Shown here: piece after piece, positions 1 to 13,500 of the stretch
Numbering within the stretch: position 1 is the first letter of the stretch
Layout of the letters: each line of letters opens with the position of its first letter
DNA from: Saccharopolyspora hirsuta
Lineage (GTDB): Bacteria > Actinomycetota > Actinomycetes > Mycobacteriales > Pseudonocardiaceae
DNA: 64,000 nt
Assembly (NCBI RefSeq): GCF_008630535.1
Contig: NZ_VWPH01000001.1
Location: forward strand, 496,001 to 560,000
Direction: 5' to 3'
The notes under the pieces: model-generated
What the model saw: the letters and a program-made list of their open reading frames with translations, nothing else
Databases searched by the model: none
Told to the model about the DNA's origin: nothing
Program-made: the position numbers and the translations under genes

Positions 1-1
1 G

Positions 2-550
2 GAGTACTGGTTCGGCAAGGGACCGGCGCACGGCGTGAGCGGTTCGGCCTTCCACACCAACCAGTCGATCATGGGCGGGCTGGCCCGCCTGGAGCTGGCG
101 CCGTCGGTGCAGAACGGCCTGTGGCTGCTGCTCTCGCTGGCCTGCGCGGCGGTGGTGGCCTACGCGGTTCGCCGCACCGAGCCCGCTCTGGCGGTGATGG
201 CCAACGGTCTGCTGGCGCTGCTGGTCTCGCCGACGTCGTGGTCGGACCACTGGGTGTGGTGCGCCCCGGCGCTGCTGGTGATGGTCGGCTGCGCCGTCCG
301 GCTGCGCAGCCCGTGGTGGTTCGGCGTCGCCGCGCTGACGCTGGCGACCGTGCTGGCCGCCGTGTTCAAATCGTTGCCCGCCGGTCCTCCGTGGACCCCG
401 GCGCAGCACTTCTTCGGGAATCCCTACCTGCTGCTGGGTCTGCTGCTGCTGGCGCTGCTCGGCCTTTTCGTCCGGAATCGCACGATCGCGAGTACTCCGG
501 AGGACCCCTCGGTACTGGTGGACGAGCGGGTCCGGCCGGAACCGCGCTGA
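2..550 (+). CDS. GT87-type membrane glycosyltransferase, 3' part
   Basis: The reading frame enters from before the window and ends in TGA; only the last 182 codons are present. The visible part is strongly hydrophobic, with several membrane helices (for example around LLLSLACAAVVAYAV, and a Leu-rich last helix before the charged tail). It carries the segment SPTSWSDHWVW, typical of the C-terminal half of DUF2029/GT87 polyprenyl-phosphate-mannose-dependent alpha-mannosyltransferases. In actinobacteria such proteins add mannose to lipoglycans or cell-envelope glycans on the outer face of the membrane. The cytoplasmic tail is short and charged. The substrate cannot be deduced from this fragment. 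It is followed by a strong hairpin, so it is unlikely to be co-transcribed with gltB. Confidence 0.75.
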   Translation, partial: EYWFGKGPAHGVSGSAFHTNQSIMGGLARLELAPSVQNGLWLLLSLACAAVVAYAVRRTEPALAVMANGLLALLVSPTSWSDHWVWCAPALLVMVGCAVRLRSPWWFGVAALTLATVLAAVFKSLPAGPPWTPAQHFFGNPYLLLGLLLLALLGLFVRNRTIASTPEDPSVLVDERVRPEPR

Positions 551-558
551 CGCGGTGG

Positions 559-593
559 CCTCCGGAGGTGGCCGGGTCGGCCGCCTCCGGAGG
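559..593 (+). terminator. Hairpin terminator after the glycosyltransferase
   Basis: CCTCCGGAGG followed by T and GGCC pairs with GGCC, G and CCTCCGGAGG around a short GGGTC loop, giving about 15 paired positions with one T-G wobble. It starts 8 bp after the stop codon. There is no clear T-run, as is usual for actinobacterial terminators. Confidence 0.65.
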
Positions 594-1000
594 GCGGAAC
601 TCGTTGGCGATCGGGTGAATTGCGCCTGGTCGGGCGCGAAAAGCCCGGTTCTGAACCGAATCCGAGGCCGCCCGGCGGGGCTTCGCCGTCACCGCAAGAA
701 GATCGTGAACAACGCCACTCGTCGCGCCCGGCAGTCGCGTATGGACAGTGTCGTGGTGCAGAATTCCCCGAGCTCGCAGGGATTGCGACAGCGCTGTCCC
801 AATACCTGGGAGCGGAGCAACATTCGCTTAATTTGGCGTTACTTGACGGTAGCTTTCCGGGCGCTCGATATGTAGAGTGCCTCAAACTGACCAAGAGTGC
901 AACGGCGCATCCTTTTGTCAGTGCCCCCAAAGGTTCTTGCGGCTCCGCCGCGGGTGAGTCATGCCCTGCTGCGGACCGCGGCCTGACGACGGGAGGTACG
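594..1000 (+). promoter_or_regulatory. gltB leader and candidate promoter
   Basis: No protein gene is credible here; the gltB frame stays open upstream, but the segment does not resemble GltB. The most promoter-like sequence is TTGACG (843-848) followed by the A/T-rich CGATATGTAGAGT (866-878). The best -10 is TATGTA with a long 20 bp spacer, or GATATG with 18 bp. GTTAC-N6-GTAGC (839-854) overlaps the -35 and weakly resembles a GlnR a-site, but its second half-site is poor. A leader of about 120 nt would follow, with a possible hairpin CCTTT...AAAGG near 910-935. Nothing matches a riboswitch I know. Confidence 0.35.
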
Positions 1001-5546
<4,546 letters not shown>

Positions 5547-5554
<8 letters not shown>

Positions 5555-6998
5555 TCCCAAGGGGTTCATGACGACGCCGCGGGAGACGCCGCAGCGTCGA
5601 CCGGTGGACGTGCGCATCAAGGACTGGCGCGAGGTCTACCAGGAGTTCGCGCAGCCCAAGCTGCAGAAGCAGGCCGGGCGCTGCATGGACTGCGGCATCC
5701 CGTTCTGCCACCAGGGCTGTCCGCTGGGCAACCTGATCCCGGAGTGGAACGACCTGGTCTGGCGGGACGACTGGCAGGAGGCGGCCGAGCGGCTGCACGC
5801 CACCAACAACTTCCCGGAGTTCACCGGGACGTTGTGCCCCGCCCCGTGCGAGGCGGCGTGCGTGGTCGGCATCAACGCCGATCCGGTGAGCATCAAGCAG
5901 GTCGAGATCAGCATCATCGACAAGGCCTGGGACTCCGGTCTGGTGCGCCCGCAGCTGCCGCGCGCCACGACCGGCAAGAAGGTCGCGGTGATCGGGTCCG
6001 GCCCCGCCGGGCTGGCCGCGGCGCAGCAGCTGACCCGCGTGGGCCACAGCGTGGTGGTCTACGAGCGGGCCGACCGCGTCGGCGGGTTGCTGCGCTACGG
6101 AATCCCCGAGTTCAAGATGGAGAAGCGGCGGCTGGACCGGCGCCTCGGCCAGATGCGCGCGGAGGGCACGGAGTTCCGCACCGGGGTGAACGTCGGCGTG
6201 GACGTCACCGCGGAGCAGCTGCGCGCCGACCACGACGCGGTGGTGCTCGCGGGCGGTTCGACGAAGGCCCGCGACCTGCCGGTCCCGGGGCGCGAGCTGG
6301 ACGGCGTGCACCAGGCGATGGAGTACCTGCCGCTGGCCAACAAGGTGCAGGAGGGCGACCTGGAGCGGTCGCCGATCCACGCCGAGGGCAAGCACGTGGT
6401 GGTCATCGGCGGCGGTGACACGGGTGCGGACTGCGTCGGCACCGCGCACCGCCAGGGCGCGGCGTCGGTGACGCAGCTGGAGATCATGCCGATGCCGCCG
6501 TCGTCCCGCCCGGAGGCGAACCCGTGGCCGACGTACCCGATGATCTACCGGGTGTCCTCGGCGCACGAGGAGGGCGGCGAGCGCCTGTACTCGGTGAGCA
6601 CCCAGGAGATGCTCGGCGACGACGCGGGTCGCGTCCGGGCCCTCCGCCTGGTGGAGGTCCGCCGCACCGACTCGGGCTTCGACCCGGTCCCGGGCACCGA
6701 GCGCGAGATCCCGGCCCAGCTGGTCCTGCTGGCGATGGGATTCGTGGGCCCGGAGCGCGAAGGTCTGCTGACCGACCTGGGCGTGGAGCTCGACCCCCGC
6801 GGCAACGTGGCCCGGGACGAGAACTTCATGACCACTGTGGACGGTGTGTTCACGGCGGGCGACATGGGCCGGGGTCAATCCCTGATCGTCTGGGCGATCG
6901 CCGAGGGCCGCTCCGCGGCGGCCGGGGTCGACGCCTACCTGACGAACCGGAAGATCCTCCCCGCCCCCATCGCGCCGACCGACCGCCCCATCGCGTAG
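5547..6998 (+). CDS. gltD: Glutamate synthase, small (beta) subunit
   Basis: NADPH-dependent flavoprotein that feeds electrons to GltB. The protein is 483 residues, the usual length. The N-terminal region has the two cysteine clusters for 4Fe-4S centres ([15 protein letters not shown] and CPAPCEAAC). An FAD-binding Rossmann motif follows ([15 protein letters not shown], near residue 150), then a NAD(P)H-binding fold ([14 protein letters not shown]) and the closing [17 protein letters not shown] motif. The start is ATG 5547, inside the end of gltB and preceded by GGAGG. A strong hairpin terminator begins 12 bp after the stop. Confidence 0.97.
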
Positions 6999-7010
6999 GC
7001 GCTTCCCGGT

Positions 7011-7053
7011 GAAGGGCGCCTCCCGGCAGTGCAGCTGCCAGGAGGCGCCCTTC
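7011..7053 (+). terminator. Terminator of gltBD
   Basis: A perfect 13 bp stem (GAAGGGCGCCTCC with GGAGGCGCCCTTC), extended by an inner GGCAG/CTGCC stem, beginning 12 bp after the gltD stop and followed by TCGTCTTCG. Confidence 0.9.
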
Positions 7054-7071
7054 GTCTTCGCGCCGGGTGAT

Positions 7072-7104
7072 CCGATTGCAAAACGCAATCGGTGGTTGTA
7101 GGTT
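7072..7104 (+). promoter_or_regulatory. Promoter with overlapping perfect dyad operator
   Basis: CCGATTGC-AAAAC-GCAATCGG is a perfect 8 bp inverted repeat (7072-7092). It contains the -35 box TTGCAA (7076-7081), which lies 17 bp from the -10 box TAGGTT (7099-7104). A repressor bound to the dyad would block the -35 box. No regulator gene is adjacent. Confidence 0.65.
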
Positions 7105-7141
7105 CGGTGGCCAGTCGGCAACCAGACCCCGAAGGTGGCGC

Positions 7142-7780
7142 ATGGCCAGGACCCGAGTGCACAACTTCTTCGTCTCCCTCGACGGCTACAGCGCGGGCGA
7201 GACGATCACGCTCGACAAGCCGATCGGTGAGGCCGGGCGGTTGTTCCAGAGCTTCGACGGGCGGTTCATCCACGGGGTGCACGCCGTCGACGCCCCGATC
7301 ACCTTCGACCGCGCGCTCACCAGCACCTGGGGGCAGGGCATCGGAGCGGAGATCATGGGCCGCGGCAAGTTCGGCCCGCAGACCGGCCCGTGGACCGACG
7401 ACGGGTGGCGGGGCTGGTGGGGCGACGAACCGCCCTTCCGCACCCCGGTGGTGGTGCTCACCCACCACGCTCGCGAGCCCATCTCCTTCGCCAACGGCAC
7501 CAGCTTCCACTTCCTCGACGCGAGCCCCGCGGACGCGCTCGAGCACGCCCGAGGCCTCGCCGACGGCCAGGACGTCCGCATCGGCGGCGGCCCGTCCACG
7601 GTCCGGCAGTTCCTGCAGGCGGACCTCGTCGACTTCATGCACCTGGTCACCGTCCCGATCGTCCTCGGCCGCGGGGTCTCGATCTGGGACGTGCTGGCGG
7701 AGGTCCAGGACCGCTTCACCGTCGAGTCGACGACCTCGCCGAGCGGCCTGACGCACCAGTTCTGGAACCGGAACCGGTGA
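7142..7780 (+). CDS. Dihydrofolate reductase / RibD C-terminal family protein
   Basis: A 212-residue protein of the DHFR-like fold also found in the reductase half of RibD. It opens with VHNFFVSLDGYSAG, typical of actinobacterial stand-alone members, and has the nucleotide-binding GGGPSTVRQFLQADLVD near residues 150-168. These proteins are NADPH-binding reductases; most have no assigned substrate and few act on dihydrofolate. ATG 7142 was chosen because GAAGGTGG precedes it and because it lies about 30 nt after the predicted transcription start; an upstream start at 7067 would precede the promoter. It has its own repressible-looking promoter and ends 8 bp from a convergent thioesterase gene. 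Confidence 0.85.
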   Translation: MARTRVHNFFVSLDGYSAGETITLDKPIGEAGRLFQSFDGRFIHGVHAVDAPITFDRALTSTWGQGIGAEIMGRGKFGPQTGPWTDDGWRGWWGDEPPFRTPVVVLTHHAREPISFANGTSFHFLDASPADALEHARGLADGQDVRIGGGPSTVRQFLQADLVDFMHLVTVPIVLGRGVSIWDVLAEVQDRFTVESTTSPSGLTHQFWNRNR

Positions 7781-7784
7781 GCTG

Positions 7785-7803
7785 CTCCTCAGAGGTTGAG
7801 GAG
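7785..7803. terminator. Short hairpin between convergent genes
   Basis: CTCCTCA-GAGGT-TGAGGAG, a 7 bp perfect stem spanning the short gap and the last codons of the minus-strand thioesterase gene. It could serve both directions. Confidence 0.45.
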
Positions 7804-8232
7804 GTGGGGGTTGGTCGCTTCGAGGCGCCAGTAGCGGGCCGGGTCTTCGACCAGGCGGCGGTGGGTCAGGTCCAGAAGTCCTGAAGTGCTCCGGATCTCC
7901 GCCGCCAGCAGTCCGTCCGGGTTGCGCAGTTCCTGCCGGACCCGGCTGGTCTTGCCGTCGCGCCAGTGGAACTCGCAGGTCACCTCCACCTCGCCCAGCG
8001 GGAGCAGTTCCCGGTGGTAGCGGATGGTGGTTTCGAGGTTGACCGGGCCCACGCCGTGGTGGGTGCGCAGCCGTGCGGGGTCGACCCCGGCCGCGACCAG
8101 GCAGGCCCAGCGGGCGTGGTCGCCGTAGGCCAGGTAGGCGGGACCTCGGACGTGGCCGTTGACGTCGAGGTCGTCGCTGCGGATCGCGATGGTGAGGCGG
8201 AACGTGGCGGGATCACCGGGATCGGTCGTCAT
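7789..8232 (-). CDS. Acyl-CoA thioesterase, hotdog fold (4HBT type)
   Basis: A 147-residue single hotdog domain. The N-terminal stretch IRSDDLDVNGHVRGPAYLAYGDHARW matches the 4-hydroxybenzoyl-CoA thioesterase/YbgC pattern: an Asp near the start, then N-x-H-V and a tyrosine, on the catalytic helix. Such enzymes release free acids from acyl-CoA in the cytoplasm. The start overlaps the end of the upstream araC-type gene by 20 bp, so the two are probably co-translated. The natural substrate cannot be read from the sequence. Confidence 0.8.
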   Translation of the reverse strand: MTTDPGDPATFRLTIAIRSDDLDVNGHVRGPAYLAYGDHARWACLVAAGVDPARLRTHHGVGPVNLETTIRYHRELLPLGEVEVTCEFHWRDGKTSRVRQELRNPDGLLAAEIRSTSGLLDLTHRRLVEDPARYWRLEATNPHLLNL

Positions 8233-9070
8233 GCTCGCCGAGTTTCCCCGGGCAGCGTCGGGGCGTCTGGAACTTTTCGGCCAGCCGGTCCTGGCGCGCC
8301 CAGCTGCGGACCAGGGTCGCGGGCGACGAACCGGACAAGCGGAGGCACTCCCGCCCCAGGTGGGACTGGTCGGCGTAGCTGAGGTCGGCGGCCACCGCGG
8401 CCAGCGAGGCGGTGCCGCGCGCGAGCGCGGGCAGGCGGGCGAGGAACTGCTGGAAGCGGTGCACCCGCTGGAGCTGCTTCGCGCTCAAGCCGGTCTCGTG
8501 CCGGAGGAGCCGCCGCAGGCCGCGCTCGCTGATGCCGAGCTCGGTGGCGATGTCCGCGGGCTTGGCCGACGTCGTCCGGAGCTGGCGGGCGGCTCTCACG
8601 GCCACCGCGCCCGGCCGGTTGTCGTCGCGGAGGCGTTCGGCGATGAGCGCTTCCACGATCGGCAGGTGGGCTGAACGGGGCGACTCGGCCAGCAGCTCTT
8701 CGGCCTGCGCGGCTCGGCTGCCCCACAGATCGACCAGCCGCGTCGCCCCTCGGGGGAGCTCGGACAGCGCTGTGCCGAGCACGGAGCCCGCCGCCCCGCA
8801 CCGCAGTCGCACGCCGGAGGGTTTCGCCGTTGCTGGCAGCGCGCGTCGTTCTGGTGCGTCGGCGATGCGCACGACGGCGAGCTCGTGGCCGTCCCACACC
8901 AGATCCGCGCAGCCGTCCGGGAGGATCCGCAGTTCCCGGTCCCACCCGGCGCAGCCCTGCCAACGCCGTCCGACCGCGGTGGCGACGTTCGCGGGCGGAG
9001 GCGATTCCCAGTAGCGCGACGCGGGGGACGTGCCGACCGCGGCGGCCCAGGCGCGCAGAGGAACTCCCAC
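8213..9070 (-). CDS. AraC-family transcriptional regulator
   Basis: The predicted 285-residue protein starts at GTG 9070 (VGVPLRAWAAAVGTSP). The N-terminal part has the pattern YWESPPP...RILPDGCADLVW typical of the DUF6597 sensor domain. The C-terminal 100 residues contain two AraC helix-turn-helix motifs, with ITELGISERGLRRLL-type spacing and then a second helix region at LSYADQSHLGRECLRLSGSSP. It lies between a lytic transglycosylase and a thioesterase on the same strand, 35 bp after the former and overlapping the latter. It probably controls its own operon or a neighbouring pathway. The reading frame stays open far upstream, but that part antisenses the proline-rich neighbour and is not used. 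Confidence 0.85.
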   Translation of the reverse strand: MGVPLRAWAAAVGTSPASRYWESPPPANVATAVGRRWQGCAGWDRELRILPDGCADLVWDGHELAVVRIADAPERRALPATAKPSGVRLRCGAAGSVLGTALSELPRGATRLVDLWGSRAAQAEELLAESPRSAHLPIVEALIAERLRDDNRPGAVAVRAARQLRTTSAKPADIATELGISERGLRRLLRHETGLSAKQLQRVHRFQQFLARLPALARGTASLAAVAADLSYADQSHLGRECLRLSGSSPATLVRSWARQDRLAEKFQTPRRCPGKLGEHDDRSR

Positions 9071-9105
9071 CGGTTCAGTATCGCCCGAGATCGGCCGCCG
9101 AGCCG

Positions 9106-10281
9106 TTACGGGGCGGTCGAGGTCGGCTCCGCGGTGGTGGTCGCCGGTGCCTCCGAGCTGGGCGGCGGTGCCGAGGTCGGCGGCGGTTCGCTCGGGGGAG
9201 GTGGTTGCTCCGACGTCGGTGGCGGTTCTGAGGACGGCGGTGGTTCTGACGGCGGGGGAGGCGGAGGCTCCGATGGTGGTGGCGGGGGCGGCGGAGCGGT
9301 GGTTCCCGGGGGCGGTGGCTGGGGTGCCGGTGCGGGTGGCGGCGCAGGCGCCGGACCCGGCGCTGGTGCCGGTGCCGGAGCTGGGGCTGGGGCTCCGGCG
9401 GCTTGGGGCGGTGGTGGTGGGGGTGGGACGTCGCCGGGGAGTGGTTGGGTGAAGGCGACGAGTTCGGCGTTGGGCGGGAGCGCGGTGTCGTTGGGGGTGG
9501 GCATGACGCCCCGGGCGTAGGCGTCCGCCCAGGCGAGGACGTTCCGGACGTAGGTCTCCGAGTGGTTGTAGCGGAAGATCGCCGCGGCCAGCTGGGTCCG
9601 GTCGCGGAGGTTTCCGCCGCCGCTGCAGAGGTAGCGGCCCGCGGCGAGGGTCGCGTCGAAGACGTTGTGCGGGTCGCGGGCGCCGTCCGCGTTGCCGTCG
9701 GCGGCGTGGCGGCGCCAGGTGGACGGGATGAACTGCATCGGGCCGACCGCTCGGTCCCACATCGCGTCCCCGTCCAGCGCCGCGCCGTCGGTGTCGCGGA
9801 TCGCCGCGATGCCCGGGCCGCCGGTCAAGCGCGGTCCCAGGATCGGGGAGAGGGTCCGGCCGCTGGTGTCCACCCGGCCGGAGCGGGCGTGGTGCGACTC
9901 GATGCGGCCGATCCCGGCCAGCACCGACCAGTGCACGCCGCACCGCGGCGCAGTGCTGGCCAACGTCCGGTCGGCGCGCTGGTAGGCCGACAGGACCGTG
10001 CCGGGGATGCCGAGCGGGCCGGTCGGCACCCGGTCCGCGGGCTCGGCGCGCTCGGACAGGTCCTGCTGGCTGCGCACCTCGTCCAGGAACTCCGGGCTGA
10101 GCTGCTCCTGGGCGGGCAGCTGGCCGTTGATCGCCACGTCCGGCGGTGGTGGCGGTGCCGCGCGGGCCCGTTCGACCTCCTCCACCAGCGCGTCGCCGCC
10201 CAGCGCCAGCGCCGGGAGCAGCGTCACCAGCAGACCGGTCGTCACTGCGGTGAACCGCTCGCCGCGGTTGAACTGGCCCAC
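9106..10281 (-). CDS. Secreted lytic transglycosylase with proline-rich tail
   Basis: A 391-residue exported murein hydrolase. Residues 10-30 form a signal/anchor helix (AVTTGLLVTLLPALALGGD). Residues about 95-265 form an SLT/MltB-like lysozyme domain, with the catalytic Glu128 in GIGRIESHHARSG and the conserved segments AVGPMQFIPSTWRRHAADGN and YNHSETYVRNVL. The last 100 or so residues are almost only Pro, Ala, Ser, Thr and Glu, with runs of prolines and alternating Ala-Pro, and probably span the cell wall. GTG 10281 is preceded by GGAGGTGA. It cleaves peptidoglycan glycan strands to 1,6-anhydromuropeptides. It is divergent from the amidohydrolase at 10527. Confidence 0.88.
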   Translation of the reverse strand: MGQFNRGERFTAVTTGLLVTLLPALALGGDALVEEVERARAAPPPPPDVAINGQLPAQEQLSPEFLDEVRSQQDLSERAEPADRVPTGPLGIPGTVLSAYQRADRTLASTAPRCGVHWSVLAGIGRIESHHARSGRVDTSGRTLSPILGPRLTGGPGIAAIRDTDGAALDGDAMWDRAVGPMQFIPSTWRRHAADGNADGARDPHNVFDATLAAGRYLCSGGGNLRDRTQLAAAIFRYNHSETYVRNVLAWADAYARGVMPTPNDTALPPNAELVAFTQPLPGDVPPPPPPPQAAGAPAPAPAPAPAPGPAPAPPPAPAPQPPPPGTTAPPPPPPPSEPPPPPPSEPPPSSEPPPTSEQPPPPSEPPPTSAPPPSSEAPATTTAEPTSTAP

Positions 10282-10464
10282 CTTCGTTCACCTCCACGCA
10301 ACTCGGCGCTCGACCTTGCCCGATCGCGATCACGATGTGAACCACCAGAAGTGGTCGGGCGGGCGAACGCTGGGCGGCCGGGAGGTTCTGCCGATGGGGT
10401 GAACCGGCATCGGCCGATCGGCACACGCCTCGCGCTCGCCGAGCTGCCATCCGGATGACGAACT

Positions 10465-10493
10465 TTGCCGAGATCGCCGGACGCGCGTTGAAT
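10465..10493 (+). promoter_or_regulatory. Candidate promoter of the propeller/amidohydrolase gene
   Basis: TTGCCG (10465-10470), a 17 bp spacer and TTGAAT (10488-10493). Transcription would begin near 10500, about 27 nt before the chosen GTG start. This argues against the ATG at 10455. Confidence 0.5.
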
Positions 10494-10526
10494 GCTGATC
10501 CGTCGCCGCATTCCCGGAGGTGCGTG

Positions 10527-13500
10527 GTGGATCTGTCTCGGCGAGCGCTCTTCGCGCACGGCGGCCGCGCCGCCGCCGGACTCGGCTCCGCGTGGCTGTT
10601 GAGCAGGCTGGCGGGTGAGCCGGTGGCGTTCGCCGAACCCGGCGCCCCCGGCACCCGGCAGATCGAGATCGGCGAGGCCACCAACGCCGCGGTCGCGGCC
10701 TCGCCGGACGGGCGCACGGCGGTGTTCGACCTGCTCAACATGCTCTGGGTGGTGCCGCTGACCGGTGGGGAGGCGGTCCGGATCACCGACGTGGTGCAGG
10801 AGGCCGGGGAGCCGGACATCGCACCGGACGGGCGGCGGCTGGTGTGCCAGTCCTATCAGGACGGACAGTTCCACCTGGCGCTGCTGGGCCTCGACGGCTC
10901 CGGGCTCACCTGGCTGACCAGCGGCTCCAGCGACCACCGCGAACCGCGGTTCTCCCCGGACGGCACCCGGATCGCCTTCTCCGGCGAGACCGGCGGCCGG
11001 TACGGCATCCGGGTGCTGGAGCTGGCCACCGGCCGGATCACCGACTGGACCACCGGCACCGAGCAGGAGGCGCACCCGGTCTGGTTCCCCGACGGCTCGG
11101 CGATCGCCTTCACCAGGGGAGCGGACAACGCGCCGAAGGCGATCGACGCGGTGGACGCGTCCGGCCGCCGGCGCACCCTGGTCGAGGTCGCCGACGGGCA
11201 GCTCGCCGGGCCGTCCTTCGCGCCCGACGGCAGGTTCGGCTACGTGCACCTGACCACCGACCGGGCCTCGCTGGTGGTCGACGGCCGCGAGGTGTCCGAC
11301 CCGGACGAGGACGTGTTCCCGTTCGCGCCGCGCTGGCTGTCCGCCGACGAGCTGCTCTACACCGCCGACGGGAAGATCCGCCGCCGCGACCTGCGCACCG
11401 GCGAGGTCCGGGACGTGCCGTTCACCGCCGAGGTCTCGGTGCGCCCGGCGGTCGAGCGGGCGAGCGCGCGCGACTTCGACAGCTCCGCGCCGCGGCCGGT
11501 CAAGGGGCTGGTGGGGCCCGCGCTGTCGCCCGACGGGCAGCAGGTCGCCTGCCAGGCGCTCGGCGGCATCTGGCTGCTGCGGCCGGACCGGGAACCCGAG
11601 CAGGTGGTGGCCGACGGGAACTTCAACGGCGCCCCGGCCTGGTCCCCGGACGGGCGGACGCTGGTGTTCGCAAGCGACCGGAACGGGCGGCTCGACCTGT
11701 GGCTGCACGACCTGACCACCGGTGAGCAGCGCCAGCTGACCGACCTGGACGGCGTCGAGCGCGCACCGGCCTTCAGCCCGGACGGGCGCGCGGTCGCCTT
11801 CCTGTCCGGGAACTGGGTGTGCACCGCGGAGCTGTCGACCGGCGCGGTGCGCAAGGTCATCGGACCGCTCAACGCCCCCGGCCGACCGTGCTTCAGCGCC
11901 GACGGCACCAAGCTGGGGCTGGCCGGGTTCGTCCCGGTGACCAGGCGGTACCGGGAGGGCGGCAACCAGGTGCTGACGGTGGACCTGGCCACCGGCGCGG
12001 CCGAGTACACGCCGCCGCTGCCCGGCAAGTCGCTGGCCAACCGGATCGACGCGGGACCGGTGTACTCGCCCGACGGCCGCAGCGCGGCCTTCGTGGTGTC
12101 CGGCACCGTCTGGGTGTCCGATGTGGACGACCAGGCGAGGCCGGTGGGCGCGCCGCGGCGGATCAGCGGGGAGACCGGCGACTGCCCGAGCTGGAGCGGT
12201 GATTCCCGCAGCCTGCTCTTCCTGTCCAACGGGCGCCTCCGGATCGTCGACGTGCGCAGCGGCGGGGTGCGGTCGGTGCCGACCCGGTTGACCTGGCGCC
12301 CGCGGCGACCGGACGGCGAGGTGGTCGTCCGCGCCGGGGCGCTGTGGGACGGCGAGCACCGGGAGCTGCGGCGCAACGTCGACGTCCTGGTCCGGGGCAA
12401 CCGGATCGCGGCGGTCGGGCCGGACCTCGCCGCGCCGGGGGCGGAGGTGGTCGACGCGCGGGACCTGACGGTGCTGCCGGGCATGGTCGCGACGCACGAG
12501 CACCTGCCGTGGGAGAACAACCGGATCCCCCGGCTGTGGCTGTCCTTCGGCGTCACCTCGGTGCGCTCGCCGGGTTCGGGGCACTACGCCGCGGTGGAGG
12601 CGAAGGAGGCTCAGGAGTCGGGGAACCGGCTGGGCCCGCGGCTGTTCACCGCCGGGGAGATCGTCGACGGCAGCCGGGTGTACTACGACAGCAACCGGAG
12701 CATCACCGACGCCGACGAGCTGCGCCGCGAGCTGGAGCGGGTCGGCGAGCTCGGGCACGACATGGTCAAGACCTACGTGCGGCTGCCGTACTCCCGCCAG
12801 CGGGAGGCGATCGAGCGGGCGCACGCGGCCGGGGTGCCGGTGAGCTCGCACTACTTGTACGGGCCAGCGGCGCTGGGCGCGGACGCGGTCGAGCACACCG
12901 GAGCCACCAGCCGCTACGGCCACCGGCACAAGGAGAGCCACACCGGTCGCGCCTACGCGGACGTCGTCGACACCGCGGTGCGGGCGGGGATGTCGTTGAC
13001 GCCGACGCTGGGACTGGCCGACGCGGCGACCCCGGCGGTCTACCACTTCGCGGAGTGGGCGCTGGACGATCCCCGCCTCAAGGCGCTGCTGCCGGAGCAG
13101 ATGTACCAGCAGTTCCGCGCCGACGTGCAGGAGGCGGCCGGACGCTACCCGGAGCTGGAGCTGCGGTACAACGCGCGGCAGGTGGCCACCGTCCGCCGGA
13201 TCGTGGCGGCGGGTGGGCACATCGGTGTCGGCACCGACTCGCCGCTGGTCCCGCACGCGATCTTCCACCACCTGAACCTGGACACCATGGCGCGCAACGG
13301 AATCGACCACCACGACGTGCTGCGCGCGGCAACGGTCGGCGGAGCACGAATCCTCGGCATGACCGACCAACTGGGCACGATCACCCCGGGCAAGCTCGCC
13401 GACCTGGCCTTCGTGCAGGGCGACCCGCTCACCGACATCAACGCCCTGGCCCAGACCAGGAAGGTGATGCTGGGCGGCGTCCTGCACACAGTGGAAGAAC

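Noticed and set aside
839..854. GlnR binding site before gltB
   Set aside because: GTTAC-N6-GTAGC matches only one half of the GTnAC-n6-GaAAc pattern; too weak to list as a site.
620..1000. N-terminal extension of gltB by about 127 codons
   Set aside because: GltB needs a short propeptide ending at the catalytic Cys; ATG 1001 gives that with a good ribosome-binding site. The upstream residues look non-coding.
10455..10526. Upstream ATG start for the propeller-amidohydrolase
   Set aside because: A predicted promoter (10465-10493) lies downstream of this ATG, and the Tat signal begins right after GTG 10527, which has the better ribosome-binding site.
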